The notes: generated from the letters alone by a model not told the origin. A stretch of 41,419 nucleotides of DNA from Saprospiraceae bacterium (GCA_028284395.1 JANQRV010000425.1:1-41419); one strand, 5' to 3'. Positions 29,725-38,513 are shown, counted from the first letter of the stretch. Translations and numbers: made by a program.

Positions 29725-30061
29725 AATTTAACATAAACTTAACGAATTTTCATTCATCACATCACTTTAAGTGTTCATGGGTTTGACTACATCCTGTATG
29801 GCCACCTTTCTTGGGGGACACAGAGGAAACTGGTCTTCAGGGAAAGATATTACACTTGATAATTGAGCTGATTTTTAAACTGATATCATTGAGATTGAGT
29901 GGGACTATTTCCTTGACCTGGTAAAGGCGCCTTTAGATGCAAAATTAATAAACCTATTCACTTTACGAAAAAAATCTAGCTTTCGCTGCTTCGAAATCTT
30001 AAATTTGTTAACATTATTCCCCGTTTTCTAGACCAATAATTTGCCATTTCTGGCCAAGACC

Positions 30062-30087
30062 AAATAAAAACTGTCAGGTAGCCGACA
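30062..30087 (-). terminator. Weak intrinsic terminator after pdxJ
   Basis: On the minus strand TGTC-GG, a short loop, CC-T-GACA forms a broken six-pair stem followed by GTTTTTATTTG, 16 bases after the pdxJ stop. The stem is short, so confidence is limited. Confidence 0.4.
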
Positions 30088-30102
30088 AGAACATAAATCC
30101 TT

Positions 30103-30816
30103 CTATTGTAATTGCCGGAGATACATTTGAATGGTATTTTTCAATCCAAAATACAATGCATCACTGATCAGTGCATGTCCAATTGAAACCTCTAACAAGC
30201 GGGGAATGTTATTCTTAAAATAACTCAAATTTTCCAGATTGAGATCGTGTCCGGCATTGATACCTAAGCCCAGACCATTGGCCAGGTGGGCAGCTGCGAT
30301 ATAAGGGGCACAGGCCTGTTCGCGGTTTTCCTTATATTGTTCTGCGTAAGGACCGGTATAAAATTCGATCCGGTCAGCCCCTACCCTCTTTGCTCCTTCA
30401 ATTAGCCGATCTACCGGGTCCATAAAAATTGATACTCTGATACCGGCAGCTTGTAGACGAGAAATGGTTGAGGAAAGAAAACTCTCATGAGTAATGGTGT
30501 CCCAACCGTGATCGGAGGTGAGTTGATCGGGGTCATCTGGTACCAAAGTGCATTGAACCGGTGGATTCGCCAAAACAAGATTCAGGAATTTTTCGTTTGG
30601 GTAACCCTCGATATTGAATTCGGTGGTACAAATGGATCTCAATGGAGCGATGTCGGCGTATCTTACGTGTCGCTCATCCGGACGCGGATGAACGGTAATG
30701 CCTTCAGCACCAAATGATTCACAGTCCCTGGCAACCTTTATTAAGTTGGGCAAATTGCTTCCCCTTGAATTCCTCAACAAGGCAACTTTATTAATGTTTA
30801 CACTTAGTCTGGTCAT
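30103..30816 (-). CDS. pdxJ: Pyridoxine 5'-phosphate synthase
   Basis: 237 residues, the normal length. PdxJ condenses 1-deoxy-D-xylulose 5-phosphate with 3-amino-2-oxopropyl phosphate to make pyridoxine 5'-phosphate in the DXP-dependent vitamin B6 pathway. Motifs present: VNINKVALLRNSRG, the active-site HPRPDERHV with H43, R45 and H50, FNIEG with E70, GINAGHDLN with H190, and the phosphate-binding EVSIGHALISDALYFGL. Start MTRLSVNINK is canonical. It is alone on its strand, divergent from the CPBP gene with 203 bases between. Confidence 0.98.
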   Translation of the reverse strand: MTRLSVNINKVALLRNSRGSNLPNLIKVARDCESFGAEGITVHPRPDERHVRYADIAPLRSICTTEFNIEGYPNEKFLNLVLANPPVQCTLVPDDPDQLTSDHGWDTITHESFLSSTISRLQAAGIRVSIFMDPVDRLIEGAKRVGADRIEFYTGPYAEQYKENREQACAPYIAAAHLANGLGLGINAGHDLNLENLSYFKNNIPRLLEVSIGHALISDALYFGLKNTIQMYLRQLQ

Positions 30817-30990
30817 AGCAATTAAATTAGGGCTTGATAATTGAGGCCGAAAGTTTGAAAACTTTTACAAACATTCCAACATTCTACTAACAATAAAAAG
30901 TTCAGCTTTCCAATTTTTGATTTCCTGCTCCGGGTGGGAAGTTCGGGGGCGAAAAAATGCAAATTAATTTTATGAACGATTCTAGTTCTT

Positions 30991-30998
30991 TACTTTTG
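30991..30998 (+). promoter_or_regulatory. Candidate -7 box (TACTTTTG) for the CPBP-cdsA pair
   Basis: TACTTTTG is an exact TAnnTTTG match ending 21 bases before the ATG at 31020, giving a plausible short leader. No clear TTG is present at the -33 position. Confidence 0.4.
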
Positions 30999-31019
30999 TT
31001 TACATAAATTTTACATTCG

Positions 31020-31964
31020 ATGAGTATTTCAGACTCTGTACCCAGGTACCATAGTGAATTGTTAGAAAAATCGATTCCTCCGTACTCTTACTTCATTTTT
31101 CTGGTGATGCTGATGATCATGGGAAACCTGTTGGGTGGTGGCCTCGTATACTTGTCTGGATTGGTAAGTGGACAAAGTATTCAAGAGCTCCTGGCCGGCA
31201 GTGTTCTCGAAACTGTCCAAGAACGCAATTACTTTCGCTGGATCAACCTGATCAGTCATTTGTTTACCTTTACTTTTCCGGCCATTCTAACGGTTTGGAT
31301 CTTGAATCGATCCTGGTGGGCCGCTACGCTTCGTTTGACTTCAGCGCCCAAACTAAGCACCGCGTATTTAGGTGGACTTTTCATTATTCTTACCTTCCCA
31401 CTTGCTCAGTTTTCTTATTGGTTAAATCAACAACTTCCCCTACCCGCTTGGGCAACTTCGATGGAAGAATCTGCTGGCGAGACATTGCAATCTATGCTTG
31501 TTATGAACTCAACATCAGAGTTGGTGTTCAATATTGTGGTTATTGCTATCATTCCGGCAATTGGGGAAGAATTGGTTTTTAGAGGCATCGTACAAGATCG
31601 ATTATCGCGATTTTTCTCTAAAGGGTGGATGGCCATCTGGTTGAGCGCCCTCTTTTTTAGTGCTTTTCACTTGCAGTTCGAGGGCTTCTTACCAAGATTA
31701 ATTTTAGGGGCAGGCTTAGGTTATCTATTCTATTGGACCCGGAATTTATGGATTCCGATCATCGCTCATATGCTGATTAACGGCCTTCAATTGTTGATTA
31801 CGTACTTCAATGAAGACAACGCCGATGCCCTCACGCCTTCAAAATCCATCATCGACTACTGGCCGGTAGTCATACTTTCGACTCTCTTATTGATTATCTC
31901 CGGCTATTTTCTGCAATCGACAAACAAGGTTTATCGATCATCTTCATCAGATGGTTTAACATGA
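31020..31964 (+). CDS. CPBP family intramembrane glutamic endopeptidase
   Basis: 314 residues with about eight hydrophobic segments. The ABI/CPBP motifs are complete: E183-E184 and R188 in GEELVFRG, H217 in FSAFHLQFEG, and the H250/N254 pair in IAHMLINGLQ. The family includes Rce1-like prenyl-protein proteases and bacteriocin-immunity proteins; catalysis uses the glutamates and histidine within the inner membrane. Substrate unknown. It precedes cdsA by ten bases and they probably share a transcript; pairing of a membrane protease with phospholipid synthesis may reflect envelope maintenance, an inference only. Confidence 0.9.
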   Translation: MSISDSVPRYHSELLEKSIPPYSYFIFLVMLMIMGNLLGGGLVYLSGLVSGQSIQELLAGSVLETVQERNYFRWINLISHLFTFTFPAILTVWILNRSWWAATLRLTSAPKLSTAYLGGLFIILTFPLAQFSYWLNQQLPLPAWATSMEESAGETLQSMLVMNSTSELVFNIVVIAIIPAIGEELVFRGIVQDRLSRFFSKGWMAIWLSALFFSAFHLQFEGFLPRLILGAGLGYLFYWTRNLWIPIIAHMLINGLQLLITYFNEDNADALTPSKSIIDYWPVVILSTLLLIISGYFLQSTNKVYRSSSSDGLT

Positions 31965-31974
31965 AAAGAAAGCA

Positions 31975-32844
31975 ATGAAAGATACGAGCGAGAAAGAACT
32001 AAAAGCTCCCAGCAATTTACAACAAAGAGTTTCCACTGGTACGGTCTTCGTCATAGCCATGCTTGCCGGAGTTTTTGGTGGCGGCTATACGTTTCTGTTA
32101 TTGTTTCTTGTAATCGATGTCTTTTGCTTGCGAGAGTTTCTCGGAATGCTACTACCTCACGAAAAGAAAAGGGATCAGATACGGTTGATAATTGGAGTTC
32201 TGGCGGGTACCCTGCCATTCCTGATTAGTGCCATTTCCGAATTGAGATTAATCGATTTTCACACGTACGGTTTCGAAATCAATCTACTGATCTTGCCGAT
32301 TTTATTGATGATCTTCATTTTTGAACTTTTCGGTGAATCTCCGAAGCCATTCGAAAACATTGGTACCATCCTGACCGGCATGGTATACATTGGTTTCCCC
32401 ATGGCATTTTTGCCTTTTATCGCATTTGAGGAAGGGCAATACGCGTCTCGATTCATAATCAGTTTATTACTAATTGTTTGGCTGAATGATACCGGCGCGT
32501 ATTTCGTGGGAAAAAGGCACGGTAAAAACCCATTATTTCAACGAATTTCACCCGCTAAGACCTGGGAAGGATTATTGGGAGGGATCTTGGTTGCTATCAT
32601 GTTGGCGGCCATACTTTCGATATTCATTCCCGATCTGAATCTCTATCAATGGATCTTGCTAACCACCGTTACCGTGACCTTTGGGAATCTTGGCGACTTG
32701 GTTGAATCGATGCTCAAAAGGAGCTTAGCAATAAAAGATTCCGGTAGTATTTTGCCCGGACATGGCGGGTTTCTGGATCGTTTTGATGGTTTTATCTTCT
32801 CTATTCCATTTTATGCCATCACCCTGTATTGGATGCTTCAGTAG
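31975..32844 (+). CDS. cdsA: Phosphatidate cytidylyltransferase
   Basis: 289 residues, polytopic inner-membrane enzyme making CDP-diacylglycerol from CTP and phosphatidic acid, the branch point of bacterial phospholipid synthesis. Motifs: WLNDTGAYFVGKRHGKNP (about 169-186), SPAKTWEG (192-199) and the family signature near the C-terminus, KRSLAIKDSGSILPGHGG then FLDRFDG with D268 and D271. The first ~20 residues are polar and cytoplasmic. The stop is only one base away from the stop of the convergent lipoprotein gene, so no separate terminator fits between them. Confidence 0.96.
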   Translation: MKDTSEKELKAPSNLQQRVSTGTVFVIAMLAGVFGGGYTFLLLFLVIDVFCLREFLGMLLPHEKKRDQIRLIIGVLAGTLPFLISAISELRLIDFHTYGFEINLLILPILLMIFIFELFGESPKPFENIGTILTGMVYIGFPMAFLPFIAFEEGQYASRFIISLLLIVWLNDTGAYFVGKRHGKNPLFQRISPAKTWEGLLGGILVAIMLAAILSIFIPDLNLYQWILLTTVTVTFGNLGDLVESMLKRSLAIKDSGSILPGHGGFLDRFDGFIFSIPFYAITLYWMLQ

Positions 32845-32845
32845 C

Positions 32846-34294
32846 CTACTCAGTGTAGTAACGCCCCAGAAATTGATGACCTTCGATTTGTCCCTTCTTG
32901 ATAATGAGTTCTTCTTCGAATACGCGGTCTGACAATTCATGATCTAAAGTGTTTTTACTTTGCCAACGCCCTAGTAATTTCAGTCGAGCCAATTCTTCAT
33001 TTACTTCCAAAATGCCCCAATGACCGTCAATCAGTGCCTCCGAAGTAACGTCAACCTGGGTCAGATACTTCTTTGAAGAAGCACAAAAGGAACCATCCGA
33101 ATGCAGGATTATGGATTTTTGTGTGTATTGATTATCGGGATCCGAATTGATGTCGTTAAATATGTACGTATCCAAGATATCATTGATGGGACTTCCCTCA
33201 ACCTGACTAAGAATTTCATTCTGAAATTGTTTTGTCAGGCCGCTATTGACAATGAAGGGCTGCTCTTCACAATCAAAAAAAAGCAATTCACTGATGACAA
33301 GATCTCTCGTTACTTTGCCGGGAAAAATATCTATGATTTTCAATATCCAGTTTGGAGAAGTATTTTGTCTCACTAAAATGCCATTCGGCATCGCAATATC
33401 CTTGAGGCGAAAAAACACCTGAGAAGTATCTTCTAGTGGCTTAAAATTCAATGTTTTGATCCGGGCGTTTTCTTCAAATTTTTGATCCGAGGCTTGCCAG
33501 CCATTCCAAATCATCACTTTACTAATGCATTGGGGTTCATCGAACTGAAAAAGGATGCTGTCACCGCTACCCGATCCTTCTGATCCTTCCACCCACCCAA
33601 ATTCCTTCTTGTAATCAAACAAATGACCGGCATGATAAAGAGCCAAGGGGTTTAAGTTTGAAGACGGCGCCAAACGGCCTTTCACCACTTTCGGAGCAAC
33701 CGTTTTATACTCTCTTCCACTAGAATCTTGCAGGATCAAATATTCAATACCTATATTCTTATCCGGTGGAAAAAATCCAACCGAAACTTTTTCTCCTTCC
33801 AGTTCAAACCTCTTGTAGCTGAGTTCACCGGCCCGCGCAAACTCGATGCTTAACTGTTTCACCAGTGTATCGAGGCGGAAAGTATCTTTGACCGGACCAA
33901 ATGCGTACAATTCTTCATTGACAAAAATATTGACCTCATCGATAATGGCGGCCGCATCCTGTCCGTGTGAAACCATGATTAGATTGCTGATCCAAACCCC
34001 TTCTCCAAGAAACGACAAGCCGATCCGCTCTCCCGGGCCGGTACCTAATTTAGTTTGCCAGACGGACCCCGGATCATCGTCAAATAGGTTAAACCAATCT
34101 TGTCCCGGTTGGGACGAAGAACTGTAACCTCCCTCCAACAGAATGGTATTGCGCAAGTCTTGTACAATAGTTTCCTGCTCCGCTACACCTACAGCTAATT
34201 GGTCATCTCCTTCCATTTCCTGCCTGGAATGATCATCACAAGCCTGTGTCAGTAGGAATAGCAGCAGAAATATAGTGTTTTTGACAATACGCAT
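32846..34294 (-). CDS. Lipoprotein with NADase-type glycan-binding-like discoidin domain
   Basis: 482 residues from the ATG at 34294, which gives a clean signal peptide and lipobox (LTQAC, C19); the longer open frame to 34363 would bury the signal peptide. Two galactose-binding-like parts are visible: the first with YSSSSQPGQDWFNLFDDDPG and SVWQTKLGTGPGERIGLSF, the second with LFDYKKEFGWVEGSEGSGSG, DSILFQFDEP and CISKVMIWNGWQ, a close match to the NADase-type glycan-binding domain. Proteins with this domain are often toxins or surface-binding proteins, but no NADase or other catalytic domain is seen. The C-terminal ~130 residues look like a lipocalin-like beta domain (SIILHSDGSFCASS, GHWGILEVNE). 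Role probably surface glycan binding; substrate unknown. Confidence 0.78.
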   Translation of the reverse strand: MRIVKNTIFLLLFLLTQACDDHSRQEMEGDDQLAVGVAEQETIVQDLRNTILLEGGYSSSSQPGQDWFNLFDDDPGSVWQTKLGTGPGERIGLSFLGEGVWISNLIMVSHGQDAAAIIDEVNIFVNEELYAFGPVKDTFRLDTLVKQLSIEFARAGELSYKRFELEGEKVSVGFFPPDKNIGIEYLILQDSSGREYKTVAPKVVKGRLAPSSNLNPLALYHAGHLFDYKKEFGWVEGSEGSGSGDSILFQFDEPQCISKVMIWNGWQASDQKFEENARIKTLNFKPLEDTSQVFFRLKDIAMPNGILVRQNTSPNWILKIIDIFPGKVTRDLVISELLFFDCEEQPFIVNSGLTKQFQNEILSQVEGSPINDILDTYIFNDINSDPDNQYTQKSIILHSDGSFCASSKKYLTQVDVTSEALIDGHWGILEVNEELARLKLLGRWQSKNTLDHELSDRVFEEELIIKKGQIEGHQFLGRYYTE

Positions 34295-34402
34295 TGAACC
34301 ATGTTTTCCTCGTGGTCCGATTAAAATTCGGGCCAGAGATACAAAATAAAGCACCATCGACAAGATTTAAAATCTTTCATAGAAAAAATCCATCCACCTT
34401 TC

Positions 34403-34410
34403 TAATTTTG
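34403..34410 (+). promoter_or_regulatory. Candidate -7 box (TAATTTTG) before the small orphan gene
   Basis: TAATTTTG matches TAnnTTTG exactly, about 70 bases before the start at 34481. No -33 element is evident. A 15-base near-perfect palindrome, AAGATTT-A-AAATCTT, lies just upstream at 34362-34376. Confidence 0.25.
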
Positions 34411-34480
34411 TTCTGCTGATCCATTACCTTAACCAAGAGTTTGTTTAATAACTTAACATCACAAAAACAGTTTATGATTA

Positions 34481-34864
34481 ATGCCGTTACGCAATGATTT
34501 TCCTCCTGCTGGTTCCAATTATCTAGATGGTATCAGCGATGGATATGAATATAAGAGCATTTTCGCCGGAACTAGTTTGGAGCACAGCTTTGAAATGATC
34601 AAGCAATTTTTGAAGGAGGAAGGATACTTAAATATTCCATTACCAAGGAATGCCTCGGAACTGGCTCTTTTTCAATTACCCACCAGGAATAAACAAATTC
34701 TTCTCTTTGAAGACAATGGTTATGTACACAACCCAATAAAAATCCTTTTCCCCCTAGATAGGAGGAAAAGGAATACATTAATTCTTTGCGTTTATAATGA
34801 AGAGGATCCGGAGCACCTATTGAAATTCCATCGCATTTTAGAGCGAAGAACAGGTGCCGATTAA
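34481..34864 (+). CDS. Small uncharacterised protein, 127 residues
   Basis: Not recognised. The protein has no signal peptide or membrane helix and looks like a small soluble alpha/beta domain: a helix around SLEHSFEMIKQFLKEEGY, a strand IPLPRNASELALFQLP, then QILLFEDNGYVHNPIKILFP and TLILCVYNEEDPEHLLKFHR. The coding potential is supported by its amino-acid composition and by the neat end: its stop shares TTAA with the stop of the convergent gene. It is divergent from the glycan-binding lipoprotein. Function unknown. Confidence 0.7.
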   Translation: MPLRNDFPPAGSNYLDGISDGYEYKSIFAGTSLEHSFEMIKQFLKEEGYLNIPLPRNASELALFQLPTRNKQILLFEDNGYVHNPIKILFPLDRRKRNTLILCVYNEEDPEHLLKFHRILERRTGAD

Positions 34865-35541
34865 AGTTTCAGATCTTCAACATCCAATTTTTTCAAAACT
34901 TTCTCGAAGACCTTCGCCGAAAAGTTTTCTGCCTCAATACTCAGCACGATTCGACCTTTGTAAAGCGCCTTAAGGGAACCTTCCTTTTCTTCAGAATCGT
35001 ATTCCTCGTGATAGCGAACATCTCCTTTTGTATAAGTCCTTTCATAGCCATCATCTGATTCTCGGTCAATTTCAACATTTGCCCAAGCAGCAATTCCCAC
35101 TTTTGCCAATGCCATTCCTCCCAAATCGATTAATTCGATTTCCAATCTTTGATCGTCGTTCTCATAAACGGCTTCTGCTTTCGACACCATAAAACCAGTA
35201 ATTCCACTCTTTTCACCATTGCTGGAAATTCTTTTTAACCCCAGTAATTTCTCTGGTAACATAGCCTTGAGTTCCCGAAAATCTATCATTTCCCCTTCTT
35301 TGCCATCCCCCAGAGATTTCAGACTTTCTTCCAGTCCTCCTAAAGCCTCTTTCAGTCCATCAATCTTGACTTCTTCATCATTGATCTTGATCGACAATCC
35401 ATCTTCGTTTTCGCCTTCTTCTTTCACTACTTCTATTTTCTCTTCTGCGACCTGCTCTTTCTTGCTCTTCATAAACCCTCGCACCGCAAAAATCCCTATA
35501 CCGAGAATAATGATTGTTAAAATCGCTCTGTTCGCACTCAT
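34861..35541 (-). CDS. Membrane-anchored protein of unknown function downstream of lysS
   Basis: 226 residues. One N-terminal transmembrane helix (about residues 6-22, AILTIIILGIGIFAVRGF) is followed by a charged linker rich in glutamate and lysine (23-60), a leucine-rich helix (IDGLKEALGGLEESLKSLGD) and a compact domain (FRELKAMLPEKLLGLKRISS, GITGFMVSKAEAVYEND, RLEIELIDLGGMALAKVGIA, GRIVLSIEAENFSAKVFEKV). The last domain should be periplasmic. It starts 14 bases after the lysS stop, so is probably co-transcribed. It ends in a four-base overlap with the convergent small gene. No family recognised. Confidence 0.75.
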   Translation of the reverse strand: MSANRAILTIIILGIGIFAVRGFMKSKKEQVAEEKIEVVKEEGENEDGLSIKINDEEVKIDGLKEALGGLEESLKSLGDGKEGEMIDFRELKAMLPEKLLGLKRISSNGEKSGITGFMVSKAEAVYENDDQRLEIELIDLGGMALAKVGIAAWANVEIDRESDDGYERTYTKGDVRYHEEYDSEEKEGSLKALYKGRIVLSIEAENFSAKVFEKVLKKLDVEDLKL

Positions 35542-35555
35542 ATGTGATTTTGGTT

Positions 35556-37301
35556 TTAGTGACTAGCCAACTCGTGTTTTGTTTCTGCTTTCATCTGAGG
35601 GAAAAACAGTACTTCCTGAATGGAAGATTGGTTGGTCAACAACATGGTCAGTCGATCAATACCAATTCCCAGTCCCGAAGTGGGCGGCATGCCGTATTCA
35701 AGAGACCGGAGAAAATCTTCATCCAGGGCCATTGCTTCATCATCTCCCCGGGCCGCCAATGCCAACTGCTCCTCGAATCGCGCTCTCTGATCGATCGGGT
35801 CATTTAGCTCCGTATACGCATTGGCAATTTCCTTACCATTGACAAATAGCTCGAAACGTTCTACGAGTCCTTCTTTACTACGATGTTTTTTCGCCAAAGG
35901 CGTCATCTCAATTGGATAATCCGTGATGTAAGTGGGTTGAATTAAGTGTTCTTCAACTTTCTCACCAAATATTTCATCAATAAGCTTTCCTTTACCCATT
36001 GAAGGGTCGACCTCTACATGTAAATCTTTGCAAACTTTGCGCAAGCCTTCTTCGTCCATCCCAGAAATATCGATCCCGGTATATTCTTTAATTGAATCAT
36101 ACATGGACAGTCTCCGATAGGGGCCGGTAAAGTCAATTTCGTGCTCTGCAAAGAGGACTTTAGCGGAGCCATTGACCTCTTTGGCCACTCGTTCCAAGCA
36201 TGTTTCCACCATTTCCATCATCCAGATATAGTCTTTATAGGCCACGTAGATCTCCATAGAAGTAAATTCGGGATTATGGGTGCGGTCCATTCCCTCATTG
36301 CGGAACATTTTTCCAAATTCATAGACTCCATCAAAACCACCGACAATCAATCGTTTCAGGTAGAGCTCATTGGCAATACGTAGGTAAAGGGGCATGTCTA
36401 AGGTGTTGTGGTGTGTAGCAAAAGGTCTGGCTGCCGCACCTCCATGAATCGGTTGAAGAATGGGAGTTTCCACTTCCAACCAACCTTGCTCATTAAAGTA
36501 GCCACGCATCGAATGGATGATTTTCGTTCTTTTCAGGAAAATCTCCTTAATGTGCGGATTGACGGTAAGGTCGACGTACCGTTGTCGGTACCTTAATTCA
36601 GGGTCGGTAAAAGCATCGTAGATGTTTCCATCTTTATCGCGTTTTACAACTGGTAATGGTCGTAGTGATTTGCCTAAAAAAGTAAACTTGCGAACGTGGA
36701 TCGATAATTCGCCGGTCCCCGTCCCAAACAATTCTCCCTCGACATGGATGAAGTCGCCGATATCCAATAGTTTGATCAGCTTTTTGTATCGTTCCTTTTC
36801 CTCATCCGCCGTCCCTAGTTCATTTTTACCGATGTAAAGCTGAATGCGGCCGGACGAATCTTGGAGTTGAGCAAATGGCCCTCTTTGTCCCATGAAGCGG
36901 CCCGCAATCTTGACCGGTCCGTATTGATCTTCCTGGAACGCCCCGAGAGCAGCAACCCGCGCCAAGGCCAAGAATTCTTCCAAAGTCGCTGTTTGACCAT
37001 TAGATGGCATCACTACTTCGTCGGTTAGATTGAACTCAGCAACGATTGCTTCATCTTTTAGGATTGCCTGAGCTCGAAATCGATTTTTCAATAACACTTC
37101 CAACAGTTGATCGCTTTTGGCCTCATCAATCCCCTCAATGGCCGTCAATTCCTTTTTTAGATTCAACTGATATTTCTTCGTGTTAAAATCGGTGGATTTG
37201 AAGTTAATTTCCGTCATCTCCGCTGGAAATGGGTCAAACCCCAATTCGGTGATTTTATTTAGATTTTCTCTTCTTACGATTTCTTGTTCTGACAATTGCA
37301 T
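35556..37301 (-). CDS. lysS: Lysyl-tRNA synthetase, class II
   Basis: 581 residues, about 75 longer than E. coli LysS. The OB-fold anticodon domain contains [19 protein letters not shown] and [13 protein letters not shown]; class II motifs are present: motif 1 near [20 protein letters not shown], motif 2 [15 protein letters not shown], motif 3 [12 protein letters not shown]. It charges tRNA-Lys. The extra length is a segment of roughly 70 residues before the OB fold (about 37-105), partly helical ([38 protein letters not shown]). All catalytic motifs are intact. The gene is first of a two-gene run and has a good -7 box just upstream. Confidence 0.97.
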   Translation of the reverse strand: MQLSEQEIVRRENLNKITELGFDPFPAEMTEINFKSTDFNTKKYQLNLKKELTAIEGIDEAKSDQLLEVLLKNRFRAQAILKDEAIVAEFNLTDEVVMPSNGQTATLEEFLALARVAALGAFQEDQYGPVKIAGRFMGQRGPFAQLQDSSGRIQLYIGKNELGTADEEKERYKKLIKLLDIGDFIHVEGELFGTGTGELSIHVRKFTFLGKSLRPLPVVKRDKDGNIYDAFTDPELRYRQRYVDLTVNPHIKEIFLKRTKIIHSMRGYFNEQGWLEVETPILQPIHGGAAARPFATHHNTLDMPLYLRIANELYLKRLIVGGFDGVYEFGKMFRNEGMDRTHNPEFTSMEIYVAYKDYIWMMEMVETCLERVAKEVNGSAKVLFAEHEIDFTGPYRRLSMYDSIKEYTGIDISGMDEEGLRKVCKDLHVEVDPSMGKGKLIDEIFGEKVEEHLIQPTYITDYPIEMTPLAKKHRSKEGLVERFELFVNGKEIANAYTELNDPIDQRARFEEQLALAARGDDEAMALDEDFLRSLEYGMPPTSGLGIGIDRLTMLLTNQSSIQEVLFFPQMKAETKHELASH

Positions 37302-37324
37302 TATTTATATCTATTTTGAGACCG

Positions 37325-37332
37325 CAAAAATA
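37325..37332 (-). promoter_or_regulatory. Candidate lysS promoter -7 box (TATTTTTG)
   Basis: On the minus strand TATTTTTG matches TAnnTTTG exactly, 23 bases before the lysS ATG. A TTG lies 14 bases upstream of it, slightly closer than the usual 17-21. Confidence 0.4.
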
Positions 37333-37394
37333 CGAAGATGTTGCCACAATATTGCCGAAATATGTTGGCTTATGCGAAATAACTCGACGAAACG

Positions 37395-38297
37395 ATGCTC
37401 AAAATCGCTTATGCTCCCATTTACAAGTATAATTTGCCAGAAGGACATCGATTCCCGATGGAAAAGTACGAGCTCCTACCGGAGCAATTATTGTACGAAG
37501 GCAGTGTAGAAGAAAGAAACTTTTTCTCTCCGGGAAAGTTGTCAGAGGAAGTTATTCTCTGGACGCACGATCAAGCTTATTGGAATAAATTGAAATTTCA
37601 ACAATTAACGCGGAAGGAAGCGCGAGCCATCGGGTTTCCGATTTCCTCCGAACTTGTACTTCGAGGACGTTACATATCACAAGGAACGATCGAATGCGCA
37701 CTATTCGCTTTGGAGGATGGCATTTCACTCAACATTGCGGGAGGAACCCATCATTCATTCAGCTACAAAGGAGAAGGCTTTTGTTTGTTGAATGACATCG
37801 CGATTGCAGCAAATTACCTTTTAGCAAGGGCACTAGCCAAAAAAATACTGGTCATCGACCTAGATGTTCATCAGGGCAACGGTACGGCGCAGATCTTTGC
37901 CAACGAACAGCGTGTTTTCACCTTTAGTATGCATGGCGAAAAGAACTATCCTTTAAGGAAGGAAAAGTCAGATCTAGACATTGGCCTTCCCGATGGAACA
38001 GAAGACGAAGCCTATCTGGCAGTGCTGCGCGAAACACTCCCCATGTTGATCGACCGGGTGCGGCCAGATTTCATCTTTTATCTCTCTGGAGTCGATGTAC
38101 TGAAGACAGACAAACTTGGCAGATTGCATTTAAGCCTGGAAGGGTGTAGGAACCGCGATCGAATCACCTTGAAGCTGGCAAGAAAGAATGAGATTCCGAT
38201 TGCAGTAAGTATGGGAGGTGGATATTCTGCCCGAATAAAACACATTATCGAGGCGCACGCCAATACTTTCCGACTGGCACAAGAAATTTATTTTTGA
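37395..38297 (+). CDS. Histone deacetylase family hydrolase
   Basis: 300 residues, a single-domain zinc amidohydrolase of the HDAC/acetylpolyamine type, closest by feel to class IV (HDAC11-like). Active-site parts are complete: the histidine dyad H119-H120 in GGTHHSF, zinc ligands D157 and H159 in DLDVHQGNGT and D234 in LSGVDV, and transition-state tyrosine Y277 in MGGGYSA. Bacterial members deacetylate small molecules or proteins (acetoin-utilisation AcuC, acetylpolyamines); the substrate here is unknown. It is divergent from lysS with 93 bases between and has no partner gene. The intergenic repeat cluster begins about 40 bases after its stop. Confidence 0.93.
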   Translation: MLKIAYAPIYKYNLPEGHRFPMEKYELLPEQLLYEGSVEERNFFSPGKLSEEVILWTHDQAYWNKLKFQQLTRKEARAIGFPISSELVLRGRYISQGTIECALFALEDGISLNIAGGTHHSFSYKGEGFCLLNDIAIAANYLLARALAKKILVIDLDVHQGNGTAQIFANEQRVFTFSMHGEKNYPLRKEKSDLDIGLPDGTEDEAYLAVLRETLPMLIDRVRPDFIFYLSGVDVLKTDKLGRLHLSLEGCRNRDRITLKLARKNEIPIAVSMGGGYSARIKHIIEAHANTFRLAQEIYF

Positions 38298-38305
38298 GGG
38301 CAAGC

Positions 38306-38333
38306 AAAAAAAAAGTCGTACCAAAAGTACGAC
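38306..38333 (-). terminator. Orphan intrinsic terminator on the minus strand
   Basis: GTCGTAC, loop of five, GTACGAC, followed on the minus strand by nine Ts. No minus-strand gene ends near it: the nearest, ending at 38866, has its own terminator. It therefore suggests an unannotated minus-strand RNA. Confidence 0.6.
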
Positions 38334-38337
38334 CCTT

Positions 38338-38367
38338 AATTATAATCCCATGAACATATCCAAAATT
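38338..38367. repeat. Intergenic repeat copy 1
   Basis: 30 bases identical to copy 3 except one position (C at 38360 against T at 38638), containing the core TAATCCCATGAACA. The hairpin GTCGTAC/GTACGAC lies five bases to its left. Confidence 0.75.
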
Positions 38368-38491
38368 ACAAGTTTCTTTATTCTGAATTAAATTGTTAAT
38401 ATTTTGAATATAACAATTAATTCATATACCTTCGTAATTCAATAACAGTTTTAGTCTAATTGTTTAACAAATTGTAATCTTATTGACGACG

Positions 38492-38505
38492 TAATCCCAT
38501 GAACA
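38492..38505. repeat. Intergenic repeat copy 2 (core only)
   Basis: The 14-base core TAATCCCATGAACA is identical to copies 1 and 3, but the flanks differ. Here the core sits in the loop of CGTAAT/ATTACG (38490-38512). Confidence 0.6.
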
Positions 38506-38513
38506 AATTACGC

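Larger units (their letters stand above)
29606..30102. other. Intergenic region upstream of susC and downstream of pdxJ
   Basis: 497 bases with no credible gene. It holds the susC leader with the inverted repeat at 29702-29724, a 14-base palindrome TAAAGGCGCCTTTA at 29922-29935, and a weak pdxJ terminator at 30062-30087. Nothing else is recognised between 29760 and 30060. Confidence 0.6.

Noticed and set aside
29772..29782. TGTTCATGGG in the susC-pdxJ gap, a ten-base match to the minus-strand core of the 38.3-38.6 kb repeat
   Set aside because: Only ten bases match and flanks differ; one such match by chance in 41 kb on two strands is not surprising.
29922..29935. Palindrome TAAAGGCGCCTTTA
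   Set aside because: A 14-base palindrome is expected about twice by chance in a window of this size, and it is not placed at a promoter.
34295..34363. Longer start of the glycan-binding lipoprotein
   Set aside because: It would place 23 residues before a complete lipoprotein signal peptide.
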